This document shows, piece after piece, positions 8,774 through 16,007 of a stretch of 64,000 bases of DNA. The notes under the pieces were generated by a model. It searched no databases. It was not told the origin of the DNA and worked only from the letters and a program-made list of their open reading frames with translations. The position numbers were made by a program, and so were the translations under genes. Every line of letters begins with the position of its first letter. Positions within the stretch are counted from its first letter, which is position 1. The stretch lies in contig NZ_JBFBVU010000006.1 in the NCBI RefSeq assembly GCF_040689105.1, forward strand, positions 1 through 64,000, written 5' to 3'. The DNA is from Meridianimarinicoccus marinus (GTDB lineage Bacteria; Pseudomonadota; Alphaproteobacteria; Rhodobacterales; Rhodobacteraceae).

Positions 8774-10219
8774 TCAGGCGCGCCAGAATTGCGGGGTCAT
8801 CAGGGCAAAGACCGCCAGCAGTTCCAGCCGCCCCAGCAGCATCCCCGCCGACAGCATCCATTTCGCCAGATCATTGAGCGAGGCGAAATTCCCCGCCGGT
8901 CCGATGGTGTGGCCCAGACCCGGGCCGATGTTGGCAACCGCCGTGGCCGCACCCGACACCGCCGTAATCAGATCCAGCCCGGTCATCCCCAGCCCGACCG
9001 ACAGGAAGCCGATACTCAGAATGAAGGCGGCGAAGAAAACCATGACCGAGGACAGCACCTCTTCGCTCACCGGCTTGCCGTCATAGCGCGGAATCACCAG
9101 CGCGTTGGGTGAATGGATGCGCCGGATCTGCGAATTGAGCGAGGCAAACAGCAACTGGAACCGGAAAATCTTGATCGAACAGGCGGTCGAGCCCGCGCAG
9201 CCGCCGATCAGCCCGATGATGAAAAAGAACACCACCGGGAAGCTGCCCCACAGCATGTAGTCGGCGCTCGCATAGCCGGTACCGGTCAGGATCGAAACGG
9301 TGTTGAACAGCGCCTCGCGGAACGGCGCCTCGCCGACGCCGGCCCGCTGCCATTGCCACAGCGACAGGCAGACCACCAGAATGCTGGCGACCATGAAGAA
9401 CCCACGCACCTGGCGATCGCGCCACAATTGCTCGGGCGCGCCGGCCACGAATTGCACATAGCGGACGAAGGGCAGCGCGGCCAGCATCATGAAGGCCACC
9501 GCCACGTATTGGATGGCCGGGCCGAAGGCGGCAAAGGAATTGTCGTAATTGGCGAAACCGCCGGTGGCCACCGTGGTCATGGCGTGCACCGCCGCATCGA
9601 AACCGGACATCCCGAACGCGGCATAGAACAGCGCGCAAGACACCGTCAGAACAAGGTAGATCACCGAGATCTGCGAGGCGATCTGGCTGGCCCGCGGCAG
9701 GATCTTGCCATCGGTCTCGAAGCCTTCGGATTTGAAGATCTGCATGCCGCCAACGCCCAGGGCGGGCAGAAAGACCATGGCCACGACGATGATACCTACC
9801 CCGCCAAACCATTGCAGCAACCCGCGCCACAGCAGGATTCCCTGCGACATGGTATCGAGCCCCGAAAGGACCGTGGCGCCGGTGGTGGTCAGCCCCGACA
9901 TGGCCTCGAAGAAGGCATCCACGTAGCGCGCCTCGGGGGCACCCAGATAGAATGGCAGGGCGCCGAAGATCGGCAGGATCAGCCAGACCGTGGTTGTCAG
10001 CAGGAAGATCTGTTGCAGGTTCAGCCGCCCGCCCGCGCCATTGGCGCTGGTCATCGCCACGAACATCCCCACCGCCATCGAGGCCACGGCGCTTTCCAGC
10101 ATCGGCAGCCAGTTCTCGTCGCCGCGAGACAGGTCGAAGGCCATGGGCACCAGCATCGTGGCGCCCAGAACCGCAACCAGCAAACCCACCACATAGGAAA
10201 CAGGGCGAATATCAATCAT
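8774..10219 (-). CDS. trkH: Trk-type potassium uptake membrane subunit
   Basis: TrkH/KtrB family protein of 481 residues, counted from ATG at 10219 (MIDIRPVSYVVG), which follows AGGACTGGCGG. An in-frame start 30 codons upstream gives a charged, unconserved tail and was rejected. The four selectivity-filter loops are visible: SGLTTTGATVL, TTVATGGFANYD, SILTGTGYAS and TAVANIGPG. The protein imports K+ together with the cytoplasmic NAD-binding subunit TrkA, which is not in this window. Many membrane segments fill the length. Transcription probably continues toward glyQ. Confidence 0.93.
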   Translation of the reverse strand: MIDIRPVSYVVGLLVAVLGATMLVPMAFDLSRGDENWLPMLESAVASMAVGMFVAMTSANGAGGRLNLQQIFLLTTTVWLILPIFGALPFYLGAPEARYVDAFFEAMSGLTTTGATVLSGLDTMSQGILLWRGLLQWFGGVGIIVVAMVFLPALGVGGMQIFKSEGFETDGKILPRASQIASQISVIYLVLTVSCALFYAAFGMSGFDAAVHAMTTVATGGFANYDNSFAAFGPAIQYVAVAFMMLAALPFVRYVQFVAGAPEQLWRDRQVRGFFMVASILVVCLSLWQWQRAGVGEAPFREALFNTVSILTGTGYASADYMLWGSFPVVFFFIIGLIGGCAGSTACSIKIFRFQLLFASLNSQIRRIHSPNALVIPRYDGKPVSEEVLSSVMVFFAAFILSIGFLSVGLGMTGLDLITAVSGAATAVANIGPGLGHTIGPAGNFASLNDLAKWMLSAGMLLGRLELLAVFALMTPQFWRA

Positions 10220-10299
10220 CCGCCAGTCCTGCGGCGCGCGCCGGTTCCTGTCAAGCGGTGGTGGAGAGCCGTGGTCCTTGCCGCGCTCCATCTGCGTTC

Positions 10300-10433
10300 G
10301 GGACGCCACCCTTCCGGGGCTCCGCCCGTTCGCGGCTCAAACGCTCCCCCGGAGCGTTTGCGGGACGCCACCCTTCCGGGGCTCCGCCCGTTCGCGGTTC
10401 AAACGCTCCCCCGGAGCGTTTGCGGGACGCCAC
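10300..10433. repeat. 62-bp tandem repeat, two copies plus a partial third, with inner palindrome
   Basis: Two head-to-tail copies of a 62-bp unit occupy 10300-10361 and 10362-10423; they differ at one base seen (c/t at unit position 37). The first ten bases of a third copy follow at 10424. Each copy contains a perfect 10-bp inverted repeat around a CCC loop (CAAACGCTCC / GGAGCGTTTG). The array fills the gap between the trkH start and the folE2 stop and could act on the folE2 3' end as a hairpin pair. No T-tract follows, so it is not a classic terminator. Confidence 0.9.
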
Positions 10434-11534
10434 TCACCCTACGTGGTACAGGGAATTGAACAGGCGGGGGTCGAGGCTTTCGGCGGCGAAAGTCGGGCCT
10501 TCGGTCAGCACGCTGACCGCATCGTGGCTGTGCAGGCTTTCCTGATGGCTGGCCACCACCCGGAAATCGCCCACGCGCGCATCGCCCAGAAGCTCGGCAC
10601 AGAACAGCCGCGCGGCATCTTCCACGAATATCGGGTTTGCGGCGTTCAGCTCGGCGAAGGCCTGTTCATCCTCGCGCTTGACCATCACCTGCGTTTCCGT
10701 CGGCACCGCCCGGCGGCACAGGTCGATCAGATCCTCGAACCACAGGCAGGGCGCATCCTCGGCCAGTTCCACCGACACCCGCGCCACCGAGCGCTGGGAA
10801 TGCGGCGTTGCCAGTTGCCCGCGCTCTCGCCGGGCATGCTCGCTCAGTTCCAGTGAACAGGGGCAGGTCGAAGAATAGACGAAGTCCAGATGCACGATCT
10901 TCTTGCGCACCCCGTCCTGTTCCACCAGTTCCAGCGCGATGTCGTAATACTGGTACCCCGACAGGCCCGAGCGCAGGCTGTCGACCTTTACCGGAAAGGA
11001 AAACCGCATCTGGATGCGGGCGTCGAAGCTGTCCAGATCGGTCTTGTAGGCATCCAGCGCCGCCTCGATCACCTCGAAGCTGAAGGTCTCTTCGGCATGG
11101 CGATAGAAGGTGCGCATGATGCGCGACATGTTGATGCCCTTCTTCTCGGCCTCAAGGCTGACCGTGCCGGTAACCGAGGTTTCCAGCGTCAGATCGCCGT
11201 TGTCACGGGTGTGAAAGCGGATCGGCAGGCGGAAGTTGGAAATGCCCACGTGCTGGATCTGCTGCCGCGCCCCCCGGATCAGGCTGGCGGGCCCGTTCTG
11301 CAGGTCCGGCAACGCCGCCTTGTAGGCCGGCGTCACCTGGAAGTCCGAAGGATAGTCGCGGGCCAGATCGGGATAGGCGCCGGCATTGCGCCCGGTCAGT
11401 GCGCCGATGCCGGGATGCAGGGTGTCCACCTCTTGCGCCCCGCTCTGCCGCGCCCAGCGGCGCAGCAGCGCCAGCGCCTCGGCGGCGTCTTCCCTTGTCG
11501 GTTCACGATCCTGCATCGGCGTATGAATATTCAT
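10434..11534 (-). CDS. folE2: GTP cyclohydrolase FolE2 (type IB)
   Basis: The 366-residue protein belongs to the GCYH-IB family, which turns GTP into dihydroneopterin triphosphate for folate (and queuosine-type) synthesis with a metal other than strictly zinc. The metal/active Cys motif STCPCSLELS is visible about two thirds along, with HVGISNFRLP and the C-terminal NPIFVEDAARLFCAELL typical of the family. Start is an ATG preceded by GAGCCCAAGG. The window also has folB at its left edge, giving two steps of the pterin branch, though not in one operon. Gene ends directly at the repeat array. Confidence 0.95.
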   Translation of the reverse strand: MNIHTPMQDREPTREDAAEALALLRRWARQSGAQEVDTLHPGIGALTGRNAGAYPDLARDYPSDFQVTPAYKAALPDLQNGPASLIRGARQQIQHVGISNFRLPIRFHTRDNGDLTLETSVTGTVSLEAEKKGINMSRIMRTFYRHAEETFSFEVIEAALDAYKTDLDSFDARIQMRFSFPVKVDSLRSGLSGYQYYDIALELVEQDGVRKKIVHLDFVYSSTCPCSLELSEHARRERGQLATPHSQRSVARVSVELAEDAPCLWFEDLIDLCRRAVPTETQVMVKREDEQAFAELNAANPIFVEDAARLFCAELLGDARVGDFRVVASHQESLHSHDAVSVLTEGPTFAAESLDPRLFNSLYHVG

Positions 11535-11623
11535 CCTTGGGCTCCTCAGCTGGCGCTTGGCCGATCATGCCCGATCCCGCGGACAAAATCAGCCTCACAC
11601 AAGCATACGTGAGCCAGCGTGAC

Positions 11624-12817
11624 TCAGATCACTTCCAATCCGTACAGAAGATCCTGAAGCAGATCGCCGGCATCCTCCAGCCCGCAGCTGATGCGGATCA
11701 GACCCGGCGTGATGCCCAGTTCGGCCTTCTGGTCATCGGGCAGCCGCTGATGGGTGGTGGTGGCGGGATGGGTGACGATCGACTTGGCATCGCCCAGGTT
11801 GTTCGAGATCGTGAAGATCTCCAGCGCGTTCAGCAGCTTGAACGCCGCGTCCTGGCCGCCCTCGACGTCAATCGACAGCACAGTGCCGCCGCCTTCCATC
11901 TGCGCCGCGGCCACGTCCTTCTGGGGATGATCGGCCAGCGTCGGATAGAGCACCCGGCGCAGTTTGGCATGTCCTTGCAGGCTGTTGGCCAGCGCCGTCG
12001 CGGTATCGGCCTGTGCCCGGCAGCGCAGATCCAGCGTTTCCAGCCCTTTCAGCAGCACCCAGGCCGTGAACGGCGACATCGAGCCGCCGGTATGTTTCAT
12101 GTAGGGTTCCACGGTCTTTCGGATGAATTCCTCGGTGCCAAGGATCACCCCGCCCAGCACCCGGCCCTGCCCGTCGATGTGCTTTGTCGCCGAATAGATC
12201 ACCACATCCGCCCCCAGCTCCAGCGAGCGCTGGAACACCGGCGTGGCGAACACATTATCCACAAGAACCAACGCCCCCGCCGCATGGGCGATGTCCGAGA
12301 TCCCGCGAATGTCGGCCACTTCCAGCGTCGGATTGGAGATCGCCTCGAGGAACACCGCCTTGGTATCGGGGCGCATCGCGGCCTTCCAGGCGTCCAGATC
12401 GGTGCCGTCGACGAACGTCACCTCGACACCATAGCGGGTCAGGATCTCTTCCAGGATATACAGGCACGATCCGAACAGCGCGCGCGCCGACACCACGTGA
12501 TCCCCGGCTTTCAGCATTGCCGCCAACGCGCCGTTGACCGCCGCCATGCCCGAGGCCGTGGCGAAGGCATCCTCGGCCCCTTCCAGCGCGGCGATCCGCT
12601 CTTCGAACATGCGCACGGTGGGGTTGCCGTAGCGGGCATAGATGAACTCGTCCGGACCGCTTTCGATAAAGCGCGCCTCGGCCTGTTCGGCGGTGTCGTA
12701 GACGAAGCCCTGGGTCAGGAAGATCGACTCGGAGACCTCGTTGTACTGACTGCGGCGGGTTCCGCTGTGCACCAGCTTGGTACGGGTGTTCCAGGACGGA
12801 TTCGTATTCTTGGCCAT
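11624..12817 (-). CDS. metZ: O-succinylhomoserine (or O-acetylhomoserine) sulfhydrylase
   Basis: A 397-residue Cys/Met-metabolism PLP enzyme. It condenses an O-acylhomoserine with sulfide to give homocysteine. PLP motifs seen: YARYGNPTVRMFEERIA, ATASGMAAVNGAL, LVDNVFATPV and YSATKHIDGQGR with the Schiff-base Lys at about 212; SIVTHPATTTHQRL near the end. The start at 12817 (MAKNTNPSW) has a perfect AAGGAG site; a longer in-frame start at 12901 would run through the riboswitch and is rejected. Choice of MetZ over cystathionine enzymes rests on sequence feel and on the SAM-II riboswitch upstream, which commonly precedes metZ and metA in this class. Confidence 0.9.
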   Translation of the reverse strand: MAKNTNPSWNTRTKLVHSGTRRSQYNEVSESIFLTQGFVYDTAEQAEARFIESGPDEFIYARYGNPTVRMFEERIAALEGAEDAFATASGMAAVNGALAAMLKAGDHVVSARALFGSCLYILEEILTRYGVEVTFVDGTDLDAWKAAMRPDTKAVFLEAISNPTLEVADIRGISDIAHAAGALVLVDNVFATPVFQRSLELGADVVIYSATKHIDGQGRVLGGVILGTEEFIRKTVEPYMKHTGGSMSPFTAWVLLKGLETLDLRCRAQADTATALANSLQGHAKLRRVLYPTLADHPQKDVAAAQMEGGGTVLSIDVEGGQDAAFKLLNALEIFTISNNLGDAKSIVTHPATTTHQRLPDDQKAELGITPGLIRISCGLEDAGDLLQDLLYGLEVI

Positions 12818-12868
12818 CGGGCCACTCCTTTCACCAATGTACCGGGAGAAAAGACGGCCGAAGCCTGA

Positions 12869-12923
12869 CCTCTTTAGCGGTATATTTAACGTGGCCCGCA
12901 ATCCGGCAACAAAGCGCCACAGG
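12869..12923 (-). promoter_or_regulatory. SAM-II riboswitch (metA motif) upstream of metZ
   Basis: Read on the minus strand, this stretch has the hallmarks of the SAM-II aptamer: a P1 stem formed by TGTGGC and GCCAC(G), a loop leading through TTGCCGGATTGC, the conserved CACGTTAAATATACC segment and the 3' pseudoknot strand CGCTAAAGAGG. The family binds S-adenosylmethionine and shuts down translation of methionine genes. The aptamer ends about 51 bases before the metZ ATG. Known of the family: it sits before metA, metX or metZ in Alphaproteobacteria. A covariance-model scan with the SAM-II profile would settle it. Confidence 0.88.
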
Positions 12924-12970
12924 TGGCGCGATACAAATCCCCGCGCCTTGCGTCAAGGGGGGATGGCGGT

Positions 12971-13582
12971 TCAGGCCTCGGGATTGCTGTCGTCTTCGAT
13001 GCCATAGGTCGCGAAAAGCCGGGTCTGCGCCATGAAAAAGGCCATGGTGGCCAGCGGCAGGCCGAAGGTCTTGAAATTCACCCAGACATCGGTGGAAAAG
13101 CTGCGCCAGATCACCTCGTTGGCGACCATCAGCAGGGCAAAGAACAAAGCTACGCGCCGGGTCAGCAGCATCCAGCCGTCATGTTCCAGCGGCACCAGTT
13201 CCTCCATCACGTAGCGCAGGTAGGACTGGCCGCGCAGCAGGCCGATGCCCAGCACGCCCGCGAACAGCGCATAGATCAGCGTCGGCTTCATCTTGAAGAA
13301 GCGCTCGTCGTTGAAAACCACCGACATGCCGCCGAACACCACCACCAGAACCGCCGTGACCACCTGCATCTTCGACAGATGCCCGGTCAGGGCCCACAGA
13401 GTGGCGGTTGCCGCCAGCAGGATCGGGATGAACAGGGCGGTGACCAGGATGAAGCCCGAGTATTCGGTGCCGCCGTATGTGAAGACCTGATCCTTCAGCC
13501 GCACGTAGCCGACGAAGAACAGCACCACCGGCCCCAGTTCCAGCGCCAGTTTCAGGTAGGGGTTGATCTTGCGGCCGGCCAT
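12971..13582 (-). CDS. yciB: Inner membrane septation-type protein YciB
   Basis: Encodes 203 residues with about five to six membrane helices, matching the YciB/IspZ family. Typical segments are the N-terminal NPYLKLALELGPVVLFFV, KMKPTLIYALFAGVLG and the C-terminal WVNFKTFGLPLATMAFFMAQ. YciB affects envelope and septum formation in enterics; its biochemical role is not settled. Start ATG at 13582 (MAGRKINPYL) was taken; the in-frame extension upstream reads through the gap after the EamA gene and looks non-coding. It is downstream of ftsY and the EamA permease on the same strand. Confidence 0.9.
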   Translation of the reverse strand: MAGRKINPYLKLALELGPVVLFFVGYVRLKDQVFTYGGTEYSGFILVTALFIPILLAATATLWALTGHLSKMQVVTAVLVVVFGGMSVVFNDERFFKMKPTLIYALFAGVLGIGLLRGQSYLRYVMEELVPLEHDGWMLLTRRVALFFALLMVANEVIWRSFSTDVWVNFKTFGLPLATMAFFMAQTRLFATYGIEDDSNPEA

Positions 13583-13643
13583 GGGTCTTCCTTGCTGTGA
13601 TCGCGCGGGGTTGCCTGTCACATCGGACGCCCGCGCGCCGGGG

Positions 13644-14546
13644 TCAAGCCCCCAGCTGGACGATGATGGCGCCAAGGGCGATCAGCGACATCAGCGCGAT
13701 GCGGCGCGGACCGACGGTTTCCTTCAGCACCAGCCAGCCGATCAGCGCGGCAAACACCGGCGAGGTTTCCCGCAAAACCGCCGCCTGCCCGACCTTGCCG
13801 ATGCGTGTGGCCAGCATCACCGATCCGAAGCTGCCATAGGCGACGAAGGCGCCGATCAGTCCGCGCAGCATCAGCGGTTTCAGCGCCGGACGCACGGCCA
13901 TGTGCCGCCAGCGGCGCAGCGCCAGCACCGGCATCAGCAGCCCGTCGAGGAAGAAAAACCACGCCAGGAAGGTGAACGGATTGGCCGTCGCACGGATGCC
14001 GTAGGCGTCATAGGTGGTATACAGCGCCACGAAGCCCCCCGTCGCCACCGCCAGCCACAGCGCCGGAACCAGTGTCTCGCGGTCCAGCTTCACATGGATC
14101 AGGTTGTAGATCGCCAGCCCGAAGATCCCCGAGACCAGCACCGCCACCCCCAGCCACTGTGTCGCCGAATAGGTCTCGTTGAAAATCAGCCAGGCCGCGA
14201 TCACGGTAAACAGCGGCCCGGTGCCGCGCACCACCGGGTAGACCACCGTATAGGCGCCGCGCTCGTAGGCCAGCGCCTGCAACAGCTTGTAGCCCGCGTG
14301 GATGAAGAAGACGCCGGCGAAGATGATCCACATGTGCGGCTCGGGCCAGGGCGTGACGAACAGGGCGATGGGCGCGGCCATGGCGCCATAGCAGAAATCG
14401 ATCGCCCCACGGCTGAGCCAGGGATCGTGCCGCCCCTTCTGCAAGGCGCCGAAGACCGCGTGCAACAGCGCCGCCGACAGTGCCAGGAACAGCGCCACCT
14501 GCTGCCCGGCCTCGGTGCCTTCAAGGGAGATCAGCCATTCGCTCAT
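13644..14546 (-). CDS. EamA/DMT-family transporter
   Basis: A 300-residue protein with about ten hydrophobic helices arranged as two EamA repeats (residues about 15-145 and 155-300). Motifs such as YPVVRGTGPLFTVIAAWLIFNE in the first half and SPVFAALIGWLVLKE in the second are the paired helix-4/5 signatures of drug/metabolite transporters. Substrate cannot be read from the sequence. It lies between ftsY (87 bp upstream) and yciB (61 bp downstream), all on the minus strand, an arrangement likely to be one transcript. Confidence 0.88.
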   Translation of the reverse strand: MSEWLISLEGTEAGQQVALFLALSAALLHAVFGALQKGRHDPWLSRGAIDFCYGAMAAPIALFVTPWPEPHMWIIFAGVFFIHAGYKLLQALAYERGAYTVVYPVVRGTGPLFTVIAAWLIFNETYSATQWLGVAVLVSGIFGLAIYNLIHVKLDRETLVPALWLAVATGGFVALYTTYDAYGIRATANPFTFLAWFFFLDGLLMPVLALRRWRHMAVRPALKPLMLRGLIGAFVAYGSFGSVMLATRIGKVGQAAVLRETSPVFAALIGWLVLKETVGPRRIALMSLIALGAIIVQLGA

Positions 14547-14633
14547 GCGCCGTCGCTATCCGCTGCGGCGCGCCTGCACAATCGGTCTCGCGTCAATCCC
14601 GCGCGGTCACATGGCGGGATTGCACGGGCTGCA

Positions 14634-15701
14634 TCACTCCGACAGGCCGGTCAGGGCGACGGCGAATTCTTCCGGGTCGAAGGGCGCCAGATCGTCGATC
14701 TGCTCGCCCACGCCAATGGCATGGATCGGCAGGCCGAAACGGTCGGCCAGCGCCACCAGCACGCCGCCGCGCGCGGTGCCGTCCAGCTTGGTCATCACCA
14801 GCCCCGACACATCAGCCAGCTTCTGGAACTCCTGCACCTGGTTCAGGGCGTTCTGCCCGGTGGTGGCATCCAGCACCAGCAGCGTGTTGTGCGGCGCGTC
14901 GGGGTCCTTCTTGCGGATCACCCGGACAATCTTGGCCAGCTCTTCCATCAGGTCGGCGCGGTTCTGCAAGCGCCCAGCGGTGTCGATCATCAGCAGATCG
15001 GCACCGTCGCGTTCGGCACGGGTCATCGCATCGAAGGCCAGACTGGCGGGATCCGAACCTTCAGGCGCGGTCATCACCGGCACGCCGGCGCGCTCGCCCC
15101 AGACCTGCAGCTGCTCGACCGCTGCGGCGCGAAAGGTGTCGCCCGCCGCAATCACCACCGATTTCCCGGCCGCGCGAAACTGGCTGGCCAGCTTGCCGAT
15201 GGTGGTGGTCTTGCCCGCGCCATTGACACCGACCACCAGAACCACCTGCGGGCGCTTGTTGTAGATCGGCATCGGGCGGGCGACCGGTTCCATGATCCGC
15301 GCCACCTCCTGCGCCAGAAGCTGCTTGAGCTCGCGGCTCGACAGCTTGCTGCCCATGCGGCCCTGCGCCAGCGCCGCCGTCAACCGGCTGGCGGTCTCGA
15401 CCCCCATGTCGGCGGTGATCAGCAGATCCTCGATCTGCTCCAGCATGTCATCGTCCAGCGCCCGGCGCGGCGCCCCCGTCGTATCGGCGCGCCCCATTAG
15501 TCGGCCGAGCAAACCCGGCTGTGTGGTGGCGGGCTTGGTCTCGGGTTTCGGGGCCTCTGGCTTCGGTGCCGGTGCCGCCGGAGCCGTCTCGTGCGCGGGC
15601 GACGCGGCTTCCGCCTCCTCCTCCACGATCGCTTCGATCCCTTCCTCCAGCCTGGAGGAGGACTTGAACATGCGATCCTTGAGTTTCGAGAAGAAGGACA
15701 T
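14634..15701 (-). CDS. ftsY: Signal recognition particle receptor FtsY
   Basis: The 355-residue GTPase docks SRP-ribosome complexes to the membrane. An acidic, Pro/Ala-rich A domain (residues 1 to about 75) precedes the four-helix N domain and the G domain. GTPase motifs are clear: GVNGAGKTTTIGKLA (P-loop), DTFRAAAVEQL, DTAGRLQN and MTKLDGTARGG. The A domain is short, as often in Alphaproteobacteria. It heads the ftsY-EamA-yciB group. Upstream lies a 306-bp gap containing a structured repeat element rather than a gene. Confidence 0.97.
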   Translation of the reverse strand: MSFFSKLKDRMFKSSSRLEEGIEAIVEEEAEAASPAHETAPAAPAPKPEAPKPETKPATTQPGLLGRLMGRADTTGAPRRALDDDMLEQIEDLLITADMGVETASRLTAALAQGRMGSKLSSRELKQLLAQEVARIMEPVARPMPIYNKRPQVVLVVGVNGAGKTTTIGKLASQFRAAGKSVVIAAGDTFRAAAVEQLQVWGERAGVPVMTAPEGSDPASLAFDAMTRAERDGADLLMIDTAGRLQNRADLMEELAKIVRVIRKKDPDAPHNTLLVLDATTGQNALNQVQEFQKLADVSGLVMTKLDGTARGGVLVALADRFGLPIHAIGVGEQIDDLAPFDPEEFAVALTGLSE

Positions 15702-16007
15702 CGGCTCAGCCTTTCAATACACCTGCCTTTCCCTAACCGCCTGTGTCCCCGGATGGAAGACCGCGCCCGCTTGCCGTGCACGGGTCAAGGGCGGCGCAGC
15801 CGGGGCGCAGCCTGCACCCTTGAGGCGGGTGCGGCAAGCCTCCACCCTCGCAAAGGCGCTCTGAGGACGCGCACCGCGCCCTCAGACGCCTCTCAGCAGA
15901 TGCCCAACCCTTGCCGCCCTCCCGCCGCCGGGCACGGGGCGGCAACTGCCGGACCTCCGGTCCGGCCAGCAGGAAATGCGCCCGTCAGGGCGCGCCGTGT
16001 GACAGGA
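15702..16007. repeat. Gene-free gap holding a three-hairpin dispersed element (copy 1)
   Basis: No gene was found here. From left to right three inverted repeats are visible: TCAAGGG/CCCTTGA at 15785-15823, TCTGAGG/CCTCAGA at 15860-15886 followed by the tail CGCCTCTCAGCAGAT (to 15901), and GCGCCC-GTCA-GGGCGC at 15978-15993. A further CCGGACC/GGTCCGG stem lies near 15950. The same order and tail recur at 22544-22737, with base changes that keep pairing in the second stem. The third hairpin ends 14 bases from the stop of the diaphorase gene and may help end its message. Confidence 0.75.

Noticed and set aside
10300..10433. Possible CRISPR array
   Set aside because: Only two full units, directly abutting with no spacers, and no cas genes.
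12841..12870. Terminator in the metZ leader (GGC-TTCG-GCC then TTTT)
   Set aside because: Stem of only three pairs; SAM-II riboswitches normally act on translation.
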